Position numbers and translations under genes: made by a program. 64,000 bases of DNA from Aquitalea aquatica (GTDB taxonomy: Bacteria > Pseudomonadota > Gammaproteobacteria > Burkholderiales > Chromobacteriaceae), in assembly GCF_013911085.1 (NCBI RefSeq), contig NZ_JACERN010000014.1, forward strand, positions 30,375-94,374. The letters run 5' to 3'. Below the pieces are notes generated by a model, which was not told the DNA's origin, did not search any database, and saw only the letters and a list, made by a program, of their open reading frames with translations. This document shows positions 1-7,465 of the stretch, piece by piece (positions within the stretch are counted from its first letter, which is position 1; the number at the start of each line of letters is the position of its first letter).

Positions 1-540
1 GAGCTGCGCGATGGTGAATCCCGCTACACCCTTGAGCTATCAGAAGCGCTTGGGGTGACGGTTGAATGGTTGCGCTACGGCAAAGAGCCAAAGCTGCTTC
101 CGGGCCGCGCAGCAGCGTTTGACGAAAACGTCAGCCCAGGCCCAGACATGCGTGGCCATCTCCCGCTGATCAGCTGGGTGAAGGCGGGTGAGTTTTGCGA
201 TGTGATCGACAATTTCCAGCCAGGTGATGCGGAGGCATGGTATCCGTGCCCGGTATCACATGGCCCGAACGCTTACATCCTGCGCGTAAACGGTGAAAGC
301 ATGAGTCCCGAGTACCGGGACGGAGAGCTGATCTTTATCGACCAGCGCGGGAACTACGAGCACGGCGATGATGTGATTGTCCGCAGCCCGGACCACAAGG
401 CCACCTTCAAGCGCTTGCAGATCACGCACGAAGGCACATTCCTGCTAGCGATCAACCCAGCGTGGCCGGAGAGAATTATCAAGATCCCTGACGATTCGCA
501 GATCTGTGGGAAGGTGATCTTTCAAGGACGGCCGCGCTGA
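1..540 (+). CDS. Phage repressor, S24/LexA-like (5' end outside window)
   Basis: The reading frame is open from base 1, so the gene begins left of the window. The first visible residues resemble the end of an XRE-type helix-turn-helix (...LSEALGVTVEWLRYG). The rest is an S24 peptidase domain: an Ala-Gly pair in WVKAGEF (visible residues 62-63) fits the self-cleavage site, the Ser in NGESMSP (100) and the Lys in ATFKRLQ (137) fit the catalytic dyad. Family knowledge: such proteins repress lytic genes and are inactivated through RecA-stimulated self-cleavage after DNA damage. It is the likely lysogeny repressor of this element, although it reads in the same direction as the following genes rather than divergently. 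Confidence 0.85.
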   Translation, partial: ELRDGESRYTLELSEALGVTVEWLRYGKEPKLLPGRAAAFDENVSPGPDMRGHLPLISWVKAGEFCDVIDNFQPGDAEAWYPCPVSHGPNAYILRVNGESMSPEYRDGELIFIDQRGNYEHGDDVIVRSPDHKATFKRLQITHEGTFLLAINPAWPERIIKIPDDSQICGKVIFQGRPR

Positions 541-598
541 CATCGTCATCGGCAAGATGGTGTGGCGAGGTGGGTAGTTCTTGCACTAAGGGAAATGT

Positions 599-841
599 AT
601 GAATGAGCAGGAAAAAGAACAGTTAAACAAGATAGGTAGAAGCCTGCTTGATGCTGCAAAAGGAACCCGGCCTGACTTGGAAGAATTTGTAAAGTCATTG
701 GACGGGCCAGAAATCCGCGCAATTAATCAAAAAGACGTTGAATCTATTTTGCAAATTACACTGACGTTGCTTCAGGCAATTGTGGGGTCTGTTGAGGACA
801 TTGATACCTTGCTAACGGGTAAAGATAATGGCGCTGAGTGA
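599..841 (+). CDS. Small acidic phage protein, unknown
   Basis: 80 residues starting MNEQEKEQLN, no recognised domain. It is acidic, without cysteines or membrane segment, and predicted mostly helical. Its 3' end overlaps the next gene by 14 bases, suggesting co-translation with that membrane-anchored protein. Function unknown. Confidence 0.6.
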   Translation: MNEQEKEQLNKIGRSLLDAAKGTRPDLEEFVKSLDGPEIRAINQKDVESILQITLTLLQAIVGSVEDIDTLLTGKDNGAE

Positions 842-1202
842 TAGAGAGTTGTCTGATTTTGTTAATCGGACTCAAAGGAAGTTTGACGAAAAGCGCCAGT
901 CTCACAAACCGGTTGATGGTGGCGGAGGTGGCGGCCATAATGACGGCATGGAAGCCCGCGTAGCGAAGTTGGAAGCCCTCGCCGAAACTACCCGCGACAA
1001 GATCGCGGGGGTGGAGACGCGGCTGGCCGTCATTGAGAAGACGATGGCCACCAAAGATGACCTGCAGTCTATGAGAGTTGACCTCCATAAAGAGATCAAC
1101 GCGCAGACTTGGAAGCTTGTAACTTTTGTGACCAGCCTGTTTGTCACGGTCAGCACTGGTCTTGTTGGGATAACGTACTACCTTGCTACCCACATAAAAT
1201 AA
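828..1202 (+). CDS. Small coiled-coil protein with C-terminal membrane anchor
   Basis: 124 residues: a charged N-terminus, a glycine run (about 31-36), a heptad-rich segment (MEARVAKLEALAETT to TKDDL, about 41-80) and one hydrophobic helix near 97-118 before a short tail. The layout resembles XhlA-type haemolysis/holin-associated proteins of prophages, but similarity was judged by eye only. Stop codon TAA runs straight into a terminator hairpin. Overlaps the upstream gene by 14 bases. Confidence 0.65.
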   Translation: MALSDRELSDFVNRTQRKFDEKRQSHKPVDGGGGGGHNDGMEARVAKLEALAETTRDKIAGVETRLAVIEKTMATKDDLQSMRVDLHKEINAQTWKLVTFVTSLFVTVSTGLVGITYYLATHIK

Positions 1203-1222
1203 CCCGCTCCGGCGGGTTTTTT
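1201..1222 (+). terminator. Rho-independent terminator
   Basis: AACCCGC / GCGGGTT stem with a 4-base loop followed by six T. It starts at the stop codon of the coiled-coil gene. The same hairpin plus ACGTATGGAG leader recurs at 2358. Confidence 0.85.
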
Positions 1223-1238
1223 CACGTATGGAGGTCCC

Positions 1239-1466
1239 ATGTTCGAAGTTGACTGGCGACAAGCTCCGAAAGGGGCCAAGTGGTGGGCGATCAATGAAGA
1301 CGGTCAGGCCCACTGGTTCACCCCTCCCAAGCCTATGCCATTCTTCCACTTCTGGTATGCCGACATGGACCCTGCGCCAGACTTTGGCTACCAGGGCGAT
1401 TGGAAAGATAGCCTCCGTGAGTGCCCAGCTCGATTGACGCCAATCAAACGCAAGCCCACACTGTGA
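1239..1466 (+). CDS. Small phage protein, unknown
   Basis: 75 residues beginning MFEVDWRQAPKGAKW, rich in Trp, Phe and Pro. The start is preceded by a TATGGAG ribosome-binding site. Small proteins of this type are common in phage accessory cassettes, but no function is known. It lies between two terminators (1201 and 1511), so it is a self-contained unit. Confidence 0.65.
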   Translation: MFEVDWRQAPKGAKWWAINEDGQAHWFTPPKPMPFFHFWYADMDPAPDFGYQGDWKDSLRECPARLTPIKRKPTL

Positions 1467-1510
1467 TCGGCTGGCATCCCTTCATCGGATAAAAACCAAC
1501 CGGCCAGCTG

Positions 1511-1535
1511 AGCCCCGCCACCGTGCGGGGCTTTG
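1511..1535 (+). terminator. Terminator hairpin
   Basis: AGCCCCGC / GCGGGGCT stem with a short T tract, 45 bases after the preceding stop codon. Confidence 0.65.
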
Positions 1536-1547
1536 TCTATTCCCATC

Positions 1548-1572
1548 AGCCCGCCACTGAGCGGGCTTTTTT
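1548..1572 (+). terminator. Second terminator hairpin
   Basis: AGCCCGC / GCGGGCT stem then six T, directly behind the first hairpin; a tandem terminator isolating the downstream promoter from read-through. Confidence 0.8.
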
Positions 1573-1636
1573 GCGTCTGCGCAACACACCACGAATGACA
1601 GCTCCCGGACTTGTGTGCAGAAAAAAACACAACAAA

Positions 1637-1674
1637 AACACAAATGTGTTGACTATAGAAAACACGTTTGTGTA
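1637..1674 (+). promoter_or_regulatory. Promoter with two flanking operator-like inverted repeats
   Basis: TTGACT at 1649-1654 and TATATT at 1673-1678, 18 bases apart, form a sigma-70 promoter reading right. Two similar dyads bracket it: AACACAAATGTGTT (1637-1650, overlapping the -35) and AACACGTTTGTGTA (1661-1674, overlapping the -10), centres 24 bases apart. This spacing would allow a dimeric repressor to block the promoter. The S24 repressor at the left edge is the obvious candidate, by inference only. Confidence 0.6.
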
Positions 1675-1981
1675 TATTTACTCCATCAGCCCAGCACGCA
1701 GGGCACCGATCTACCACAATCAACAAAACGCACGGCTTACGGTGCGCGAGGGAGCAAGAAGGTTTTGACCTGACAGCGACCAACTCGTAAAACTAGAGTA
1801 CCAACACGACGCACTGTATTGCTGGTGCGGCTGGCGTAACTCCTTCTTGGTGACAGGCGGGAAACGTTGATTGCGGGTTGGTTGACACAGTAAGCACAGC
1901 CGCGAGTTAGTCGCGGAGTAGGGCTTTTTCGTTGCCGCTGGATATGGCATAGTCATATCAATCTGTCTTGAAGGACTTGCT
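1675..1981 (+). other. Leader region without clear gene
   Basis: About 300 bases between the promoter and the next gene with no convincing reading frame. It holds a CCGCGA/TCGCGG hairpin (1900-1916) followed a few bases later by a T run, and a GATATG/CATATC dyad (1941-1959) just before the next start. It may be a regulatory leader or a small RNA; nothing more can be supported. Confidence 0.4.
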
Positions 1982-3142
1982 ATGACAGCACTACGCGAAG
2001 CCCTGATTAGAGCCGGAGTCATCAAACCGGCTGCACCGAAGCCTCCTGAGAAGAAGCAGGAAGAGATGCTCTTGGCCGTGACGGTCAAGAAAAAATCGAA
2101 GCAGCGAGTAAAGCCAAAGCGGTTTGAAGACCTGCCTCTTGCCGAAAAGCTTGCAATTAGAGCTGCGGAAAGGGAAGGAAAGCGCAATCCACTTTGCTGC
2201 CCGTTGTGTGGCGAAAAAGTTAGATACGGCGGAATGCTAGACCACAAAGCCGCCAAGCATGGTGAGCGGGCTATTGTTCCATCACCAATCAGAGAGACGC
2301 TTCCGCCTGAACGACCAATATTCGTCAGAGGCGGATCGCCTGGTCTGAAAAACAAGCAACCCGCTCACGCGGGTTTTTTTACGTATGGAGCGATCATGCA
2401 AATTACCTTGGACATGCTGAAAGAATGGGGCGCTTGCTCCAGCGGAATCGAACACTTTACTGAGTCATTCCCCGATGGGACTGGTGAGTACCAGAACGTG
2501 CTGAACAAAGCAGCTGAGCTTGGCTACATCGGCGATGCAAGCTGGCTCTTGTCGAAAGCTGGCCGCACTGATGCCGTGCTGGAAATCGACGGCGAATACA
2601 GTGGTAAGCACCTGGTGTTCGCAGGGCGAATCGTCATCAAGAACTCGCTGAGCGTTGGGGGCTGGTTGATTGCTGGCGAGGGCATCGAGGCTGGCGAGGG
2701 CATCGAGGCTGGCTGGGGCATCGAGGCTGGCTGGGGCATCGAGGCTGGCGGGGACATCGAGGCTGGCGGGGACATCAAGGCTGGCGAGGGTATCAAGGCT
2801 GGTGAGGGTATCAAGGCTGGCTTTAGCATCGAGGCTGGCTTTAGCATCGAGGCTGGTGAGGGCATCGAGGCTGGTGAGGACATCAAGGCTGGCGAGGGTA
2901 TCAAGGCTGGCGGGGACATCGAGGCTGGCGGGGACATCGAGGCTGGCGGGGACATCGAGGCTGGCGAGGACATCGAGGCTGGCTGGGGCATCGAGGCTGG
3001 CTCGGGCATCAAGGCTGGCGACGATTTTGGCATTTTTGCAGGACTTCGCATCAAACTTTCGCACTGGAGTATTTCCGCCGTAGTAACCGCAAAGTCCAAG
3101 CCGGAAAACCTTGTATCTGGCCACTGGAAAGAAACCGAATAA
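1982..3142 (+). CDS. Two-part phage protein: zinc-finger-like N-terminus and hexapeptide-repeat C-terminus
   Basis: 386 residues. The first 125 are basic with a C2H2-like motif (CCPLCGEKV..MLDHKAAKHG). After residue 138 a second module begins with its own ATG (2396) and a TATGGAG ribosome-binding site; it holds 19 tandem hexapeptides of form x-x-I-E/K-A-G (residues 233-346), whose six-residue period resembles a left-handed beta-helix, then a 40-residue cap. A perfect terminator hairpin (2358-2380) lies inside the frame between modules. The second module alone may be the original gene, fused upstream by loss of a stop codon. Function unknown; repeat proteins of this kind occur in prophages. 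Confidence 0.6.
   Translation: MTALREALIRAGVIKPAAPKPPEKKQEEMLLAVTVKKKSKQRVKPKRFEDLPLAEKLAIRAAEREGKRNPLCCPLCGEKVRYGGMLDHKAAKHGERAIVPSPIRETLPPERPIFVRGGSPGLKNKQPAHAGFFTYGAIMQITLDMLKEWGACSSGIEHFTESFPDGTGEYQNVLNKAAELGYIGDASWLLSKAGRTDAVLEIDGEYSGKHLVFAGRIVIKNSLSVGGWLIAGEGIEAGEGIEAGWGIEAGWGIEAGGDIEAGGDIKAGEGIKAGEGIKAGFSIEAGFSIEAGEGIEAGEDIKAGEGIKAGGDIEAGGDIEAGGDIEAGEDIEAGWGIEAGSGIKAGDDFGIFAGLRIKLSHWSISAVVTAKSKPENLVSGHWKETE
2358..2380 (+). terminator. Terminator hairpin inside an open reading frame
   Basis: AACCCGC / GCGGGTT stem with a TCAC loop and seven T. It is read through in frame by the 386-residue gene. The hairpin and following ACGTATGGAG leader copy the arrangement at 1201-1238, where the hairpin lies between genes. 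Confidence 0.7.
2678..3019 (+). repeat. 19 tandem 18-base coding repeats
   Basis: Units of 18 bases, variants of GAGGGCATCGAGGCTGGC, repeated 19 times without interruption. Variation is concentrated in the first two codons of each unit (Glu-Gly, Trp-Gly, Gly-Asp, Phe-Ser, Glu-Asp, Ser-Gly). Adjacent units are often identical, which suggests expansion by slippage or unequal recombination. Confidence 0.95.
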
Positions 3143-3166
3143 CCGTCTCTCCTCAGCAGTTCCTTC

Positions 3167-3191
3167 GCCCGCTACCCCGCGGGCTTTTTTT
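3167..3191 (+). terminator. Rho-independent terminator
   Basis: GCCCGC / GCGGGC stem followed by seven T, 25 bases after the repeat protein. A second perfect hairpin (GCCGGT/ACCGGC, 3201-3216) sits just before the next ribosome-binding site. Confidence 0.8.
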
Positions 3192-3230
3192 ATTCCCAAC
3201 GCCGGTGACCACCGGCCCAGGAGCAACCAC

Positions 3231-3374
3231 ATGAAAACCTACCTGGTGACAGTCACAGAACGTGACGGCCGGCGCTACGTGATCGCTGCGCTGGCAGAAA
3301 GCACCTGCGACGCCTGCCTGCAGGTGCTGGAGCAGCTGGGCCGCATCGTCGGCATTTCGGGGCGACGCGCATGA
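3231..3374 (+). CDS. 47-residue phage protein, unknown
   Basis: Starts MKTYLVTVTERDG, with an AGGAG site 7 bases before the ATG; an upstream-extended frame was rejected because it crosses the terminator. It ends in an ATGA overlap with the next small gene, the first of four such overlaps. Small beta-rich protein of unknown role. Confidence 0.6.
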   Translation: MKTYLVTVTERDGRRYVIAALAESTCDACLQVLEQLGRIVGISGRRA

Positions 3375-3466
3375 GAACCCTGAAATACATCGTTGGAGCA
3401 GTGCTGCTAACAGCAGCTTTCTTTACCGCAATGGGCTTTGCCCAGGCGCTGGAGCAGTTGCCATGA
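3371..3466 (+). CDS. 31-residue membrane peptide
   Basis: MRTLKYIVGAVLLTAAFF... is a single hydrophobic helix with two positive charges at its N-terminus, ending ALEQLP. Both its start and its stop form ATGA overlaps with the neighbours, so it is almost certainly translated. It could be a small inner-membrane peptide or a signal-peptide-like segment; function unknown. Confidence 0.55.
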   Translation: MRTLKYIVGAVLLTAAFFTAMGFAQALEQLP

Positions 3467-3765
3467 GCCTGTCCCACCTATCCGCAGCGGTAATCCAGTT
3501 GATGCGCCAGGCCGAATTGGTGCGTGGCTACCAGCGTGGCCAGGTCGAGCTGGAGTTTGACGGGTTCAACCTGGTGGTGCGCGGTAATCACACTCCGCCT
3601 GAGCGCCCGGCAGCATTCCACCCCGGCCATTCGGCCCGATTCGAAGTAACCGAAGTGTTTCTGGCAGACAGCGCGACCGATGCGGCTGAGCTGTTCGACT
3701 GCCGGGCGCTGGAAATAGCCGTCCTGGAATACCTGAAATCACAAGAGAAGGAGCAAGCCGCATGA
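3463..3765 (+). CDS. Phage protein, unknown (100 aa)
   Basis: Starts MSLSHLSAAVIQLMRQAELVRG. The first 25 residues look helical, the rest mixed, with no cysteine motif beyond one CRAL. ATGA overlaps link it to the membrane peptide before and the HNH nuclease after, so all four are one translation unit. No family recognised. Confidence 0.6.
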   Translation: MSLSHLSAAVIQLMRQAELVRGYQRGQVELEFDGFNLVVRGNHTPPERPAAFHPGHSARFEVTEVFLADSATDAAELFDCRALEIAVLEYLKSQEKEQAA

Positions 3766-4226
3766 CCCCATACGGCTACTGCATGTGCGGATGCGGTCAG
3801 CACACACAGCTGGCCAGCAAGAATGACCGCTCGAAAGGCTGGGTACGCGGTGTGCCGCTCAAGTACCTGAAAGGCCACAACGTCGTCGTTAATGCTCACG
3901 CAAATACTGCACGCGCCATCGGTAACAAGTACCTCTCAAGCCATGGGTATGTGCGGGTGACGCTGGGGAGTGGTCTGCGCGAATACGAGCACATCCTGGT
4001 CGCCGAAAAAGCCTTGGGCCGCAAGCTGCGCAACTTCGGTCGTGGCAATCCGAATACTGAGGTCGTTCATCACATCGATGGCAACAAGACCAACAACGCT
4101 CCAAGCAACCTATTGGTCTGCACGCACCGGTACCGCACAGAGCTTCACCACCGTCTCGAGCATTCACCGGCATGGCCGGAGTTCGAAAAAGTAACCCGTA
4201 ATGCCAAAGGAGCACGCCATGCGTGA
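3762..4226 (+). CDS. HNH endonuclease
   Basis: 154 residues. N-terminal Cys cluster CMCGCG (7-12) could bind zinc. The HNH core is EHILVAEKALGR followed by VVHHIDGNKTNN (His 103-104) and NLLVCTHRYRTELHH, matching HNH_3-type nucleases carried by phages. These cut DNA, either as packaging helpers or as free-standing homing enzymes; here no packaging genes are adjacent, and a homing role is possible. Overlaps the preceding gene by four bases and runs past the start of the next. Confidence 0.8.
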   Translation: MTPYGYCMCGCGQHTQLASKNDRSKGWVRGVPLKYLKGHNVVVNAHANTARAIGNKYLSSHGYVRVTLGSGLREYEHILVAEKALGRKLRNFGRGNPNTEVVHHIDGNKTNNAPSNLLVCTHRYRTELHHRLEHSPAWPEFEKVTRNAKGARHA

Positions 4227-5034
4227 ACTTGTCACTATCCGAGCTTCGTCTCTTGCGGAGCTCTTTGATTGCCCTGCGAGATGGCAAGCCAAGCACCTGC
4301 TGCGCATGCGTATGCCGTCATCTGGTGCCGCCCGCCTGGGCACGGCCATTCACGCAGGTACCGCGCTGTTTGACCAAGCCAAGCTGGATGGTAACCCGCT
4401 GACGCCGTCTGAAGCTGCCGGGGCACTGATCGACACGCTGTATGCCAAGGATGACGAGCAGGGCAATGGCGAAGTGGAGTGGGGCGATACCAAGCCGCAG
4501 GACGCTGAAACGATTGGCCTGACCCTGCATTCCCGCTACTGCCACGAAATTGCACCCAAGCAGGATTACGTGGGCGTGGAAGTGCCATGTGAAGCGCTGG
4601 AAATTACCGACCTTGGCTTGGTGCTGACCGGTACCACTGACCGGATCTACCGCAACGTGGATGGTGAGCTGGGCATTGCCGACTTGAAGTCTGGCGCCCG
4701 CGCCGTGGGCAGTGATGGCATTGCAGTCACCAGCGGCCACGGCCCGCAGATGGGTGTGTATGAGCTGATCGCCGAGTTTGCTGTTGGCCAGGCGCTGACC
4801 GCACCTGCCCAGATCATCGGCCTGAACACCGGCAAGACCGCCGCAAGCCAGAAGGTGGGCGTAGGTCTGATCAGCAATGCCCGCGAAGCCCTGATCGGTG
4901 ACGAAGACAGCCCCGGCCTGCTACAGCACGCCAGCCACATCATTCACAGCGGCCAGTTCTACGGCAACCCGAAGTCGGTGCTGTGCTCTGCCAAGTATTG
5001 CCCGCGTCACTCAACATGTAAGTTCAAAGGATAA
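4219..5034 (+). CDS. PD-(D/E)XK nuclease with Cas4/AddB-like cysteine set
   Basis: 271 residues; the ATG at 4219 has AAAGGAG upstream and is preferred over 4201. Motifs of the RecB/Cas4 nuclease fold: GTAIHAG (His 45) and ADLKSG (Asp 155, Lys 157). One Cys near the start (18, FDCPARW) and three near the end (256, 261, 267) match the four-cysteine iron-sulfur arrangement of Cas4 and AddB. Family knowledge: such enzymes resect DNA ends. Its pairing with the next gene, an annealing-protein candidate, is the exonuclease/annealase layout of phage recombination modules. Confidence 0.8.
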   Translation: MRELVTIRASSLAELFDCPARWQAKHLLRMRMPSSGAARLGTAIHAGTALFDQAKLDGNPLTPSEAAGALIDTLYAKDDEQGNGEVEWGDTKPQDAETIGLTLHSRYCHEIAPKQDYVGVEVPCEALEITDLGLVLTGTTDRIYRNVDGELGIADLKSGARAVGSDGIAVTSGHGPQMGVYELIAEFAVGQALTAPAQIIGLNTGKTAASQKVGVGLISNAREALIGDEDSPGLLQHASHIIHSGQFYGNPKSVLCSAKYCPRHSTCKFKG

Positions 5035-5039
5035 CCACG

Positions 5040-6050
5040 ATGACTGCTGCACAAACCACCAATTTGCAGGCGCTGCGCCAGCCTGCTGCGCAAGTGAGCA
5101 ATGCCCCGGCCGTCCATGCCGGCTTCTTCGACCTGCAGAGCTTTGAGCTGATGCAGCGTGTATCCAAAGCCTTCGCGTCTTCCGATCTGGTGCCCCAGCA
5201 GTATCGCGGCGCCGACAAGATAGCGAACTGCATGATCGCAATGGATATGGCCCAGCGTATCGGCGCCAACCCGCTGATGGTGATGCAGAACCTGTACATC
5301 GTGCACGGTACGCCCAGCTGGTCCAGCAAGTTCCTGATCGCCACCATCAATGCCTGCGGCCGCTTCTCGTCGCTGCGCTACGAATGGCGTGGCGAACCGG
5401 GTGGCAAGGATTATGGCTGCCGCGCCTGGGCAATTGAGAAGGCCACCAGTGAGCGGCTGGACGGCATCTGGGTCACCTGGGAGATGGTGCAAGCCGAAGG
5501 CTGGGCCAGCAAGAACGGCAGCAAGTGGAAAACGATGCCCGACCAGATGTTTGTCTACCGCGCAGCGGCCTTCTGGCAGCGCGCCTATGCGCCGGAGCTG
5601 GGCATGGGTTTGCAGACGGCCGAAGAGGTCGGCGACGTGTTCGACGCTTCGCAGGACGCCGGCGGCAACTACGTCGTGACCACCGAGGACCTGCGCCAGC
5701 AGGCCGCCCCGGCAGAGAAGACAGTGGCCAGCGACGAGCCGCCCTTTGATGTCGATACCACCACTGGCGAAGTCCTGACCCAGCAAGCCGTTGCCGAAGG
5801 CCTGCGCCAGCAGCGTGAAGCCGAGCCGGTGCAGCAGCACCAGCAGGAAGAGCAGGGCAGTCAGCAGCAGGCCGGCATGTTTGGCCTTGACGATGCGCTG
5901 GAAGCCGTCCGCCGCGGCGCTTTCGACGAGGCCCGCGATATCGCCCGAGGCTTGAGCGACAAGGACGCCGACATCGTCGAGCAGACCATTGCCAACCAGC
6001 AGAAGGCTGGTGGTGCCACTCGCACCCGCCGCCAGCGCGAAGTGGAGTAA
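5040..6050 (+). CDS. RecT-like single-strand annealing protein (candidate)
   Basis: 336 residues. The central region (about 55-205: ADKIANCMIAMDMAQR, NPLMVMQNLYIVHG, SSKFLIATINACGRF, MPDQMFVYRAAAFW) resembles the conserved core of phage RecT-type proteins in these hosts, recognised by pattern rather than by search. The C-terminal third is a Gln/Glu-rich linker (about 255-283) and a small helical end. Six bases after the PD-(D/E)XK nuclease, as expected for an exonuclease/annealase pair. Could alternatively be an unrelated phage protein of unknown role. Confidence 0.55.
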   Translation: MTAAQTTNLQALRQPAAQVSNAPAVHAGFFDLQSFELMQRVSKAFASSDLVPQQYRGADKIANCMIAMDMAQRIGANPLMVMQNLYIVHGTPSWSSKFLIATINACGRFSSLRYEWRGEPGGKDYGCRAWAIEKATSERLDGIWVTWEMVQAEGWASKNGSKWKTMPDQMFVYRAAAFWQRAYAPELGMGLQTAEEVGDVFDASQDAGGNYVVTTEDLRQQAAPAEKTVASDEPPFDVDTTTGEVLTQQAVAEGLRQQREAEPVQQHQQEEQGSQQQAGMFGLDDALEAVRRGAFDEARDIARGLSDKDADIVEQTIANQQKAGGATRTRRQREVE

Positions 6051-6056
6051 GCCTCG

Positions 6057-6260
6057 ATGCGATCCCTGAACAGACCGGCCAGCTGCATCTACACGGCAGA
6101 GCGCCTTTCTTCGCTGCTGAATGACGCCGAGACCAAAGCGGATAGCGACTGGGATCGCAGCTTCATCCAGTCAATGCAGTCCAGATTCAATCAGTACGGC
6201 ATGGGCATGCACATCAGCACCCTGCAGCGTCACCACCTCGAACGCATCGCCAACATTTAG
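6057..6260 (+). CDS. Small phage protein, unknown (67 aa)
   Basis: MRSLNRPASCIYTAERLSS..., mostly helical with DWDRSFIQSMQSRF in the middle. Six bases after the annealing protein and nine before the next gene, so in the same operon. No recognised family. Confidence 0.55.
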   Translation: MRSLNRPASCIYTAERLSSLLNDAETKADSDWDRSFIQSMQSRFNQYGMGMHISTLQRHHLERIANI

Positions 6261-6269
6261 GAAACAGCC

Positions 6270-6947
6270 ATGACCAACGAAAACAACGCAATTATCGACC
6301 AACTGGACGAAATCACCCTCGACAAAGAGGAAAACGCAGTTGCCAGCCAGTTCCTGCTGGGCGAGCTGATCAAGGCAGCCACCAAGCAGATGAAGGATCT
6401 GGCCATCACCTGGAGCGCCATGAGCCAGGCCGAGCAGGAAAAGGTTCTGGCCAATGTACAGGCTGATTGCGAAATAGCAGTCCGCAAAGCTGTGACCTGC
6501 ATTGCCACCGGCAATCGCGTGAACTTCCGTGCCGAGGTGAAGAGCGTCCAGTTCCTGGAAAAGTCCGAGGTCAAAGCGCAGCTGATCATGTTCAACGCCC
6601 CGGAAGCCCATGCCCTGGCCGACACGGCCGGCCGCTCCGTGATGGTTGTGATCGAGGATGGCAGCAGCTATCTGGAGGTAGGTGATGCTCTGGAGGGTGA
6701 GCCGGATCAATATTCCTTGCTGGACGGTGAGGGCAAGGATGATGTGGCCGAACAAGCCAATGACGACCTCTATCAGCAGGCTGTTTCCCTGGTGGTGAAG
6801 TCCCGCAGCGCGTCAATTTCCTCGGTGCAACGTCATCTACGGATTGGCTACAACCGCGCCGCCCGCCTGATTGAGCAAATGGAACAGCAGGGTGTGGTCA
6901 GCGCCATGGAGAGCGATGGCAACCGCACCGTACTGGCTGCAGCGTAA
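6270..6947 (+). CDS. Phage protein with C-terminal FtsK-gamma-like winged helix
   Basis: 225 residues. The N-terminal 155 are of unknown type (helical, then a beta-rich stretch). The last 70 ([45 protein letters not shown]) closely follow the gamma domain of FtsK/SpoIIIE, a winged helix that in FtsK reads the polar KOPS sequence. There is no translocase motor in this protein. It may be a DNA-binding factor that uses KOPS-like sites in host or phage DNA; role unknown. Confidence 0.75.
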   Translation: MTNENNAIIDQLDEITLDKEENAVASQFLLGELIKAATKQMKDLAITWSAMSQAEQEKVLANVQADCEIAVRKAVTCIATGNRVNFRAEVKSVQFLEKSEVKAQLIMFNAPEAHALADTAGRSVMVVIEDGSSYLEVGDALEGEPDQYSLLDGEGKDDVAEQANDDLYQQAVSLVVKSRSASISSVQRHLRIGYNRAARLIEQMEQQGVVSAMESDGNRTVLAAA

Positions 6948-6958
6948 GGACCACCACC

Positions 6959-7465
6959 ATGAAACCCAACATCATCGACGTGCTGCTGATTGCAGTGATC
7001 GAGACGACTCTGGCCAAGCTGGAGCAGGACAACGCCAAGCTGCGTGAGCAGGTTGCAGGCTATGACCGTCTGCGCACTGCTCATGAAAACGTTAAGGCCC
7101 GCAATGCCGTGCTGGAAGAGCAAGTCAGCATATTGAACCGCTCGCTGGAGTGGAACTACCAGGAGCGCCAATCGCTGGAAACTCGCGTACGCCAGATGCA
7201 GGAGAAGGTCGCCTCTTACGTGAAGATGGACAGCTACTACGGCGGCATTGAGCGCCAGAACGAAGAGCTCAAAGAGCAGGTGCTCGAGCTGGGCCGCAAG
7301 AACATCGCTCTGGCCGCAGAGGCCGAGAGCGCCCAGCAGCTTGAGCAGCAGCTTGCCACCGCCGATCAGCGTATCCGCGAACTGGAAAGCGCCCTGGCCG
7401 TTGCCAGCCTGCCGGCCGCCAGCCGCGCCAACGTCATCGCCCTGATTCAGGAGCAAGCAGCATGA
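6959..7465 (+). CDS. Coiled-coil protein
   Basis: 168 residues, almost entirely heptad repeats (TTLAKLEQDNAKLREQV onwards to about residue 145) with no catalytic motif. Its ATGA overlap with the following SMC-like ATPase suggests the two proteins are made together and may bind one another, as a structural partner. No family assigned. Confidence 0.7.
   Translation: MKPNIIDVLLIAVIETTLAKLEQDNAKLREQVAGYDRLRTAHENVKARNAVLEEQVSILNRSLEWNYQERQSLETRVRQMQEKVASYVKMDSYYGGIERQNEELKEQVLELGRKNIALAAEAESAQQLEQQLATADQRIRELESALAVASLPAASRANVIALIQEQAA

Noticed and set aside
2678..3019. Possible CRISPR array
   Set aside because: The repeats are contiguous 18-base coding units without spacers, and no cas genes are present apart from a Cas4-like nuclease that belongs to a phage recombination block.
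2465..3232. Long open frames on both strands across the hexapeptide-repeat array
   Set aside because: They arise from the 18-base repeat, which is open in several frames; none has a ribosome-binding site and all lack family features.
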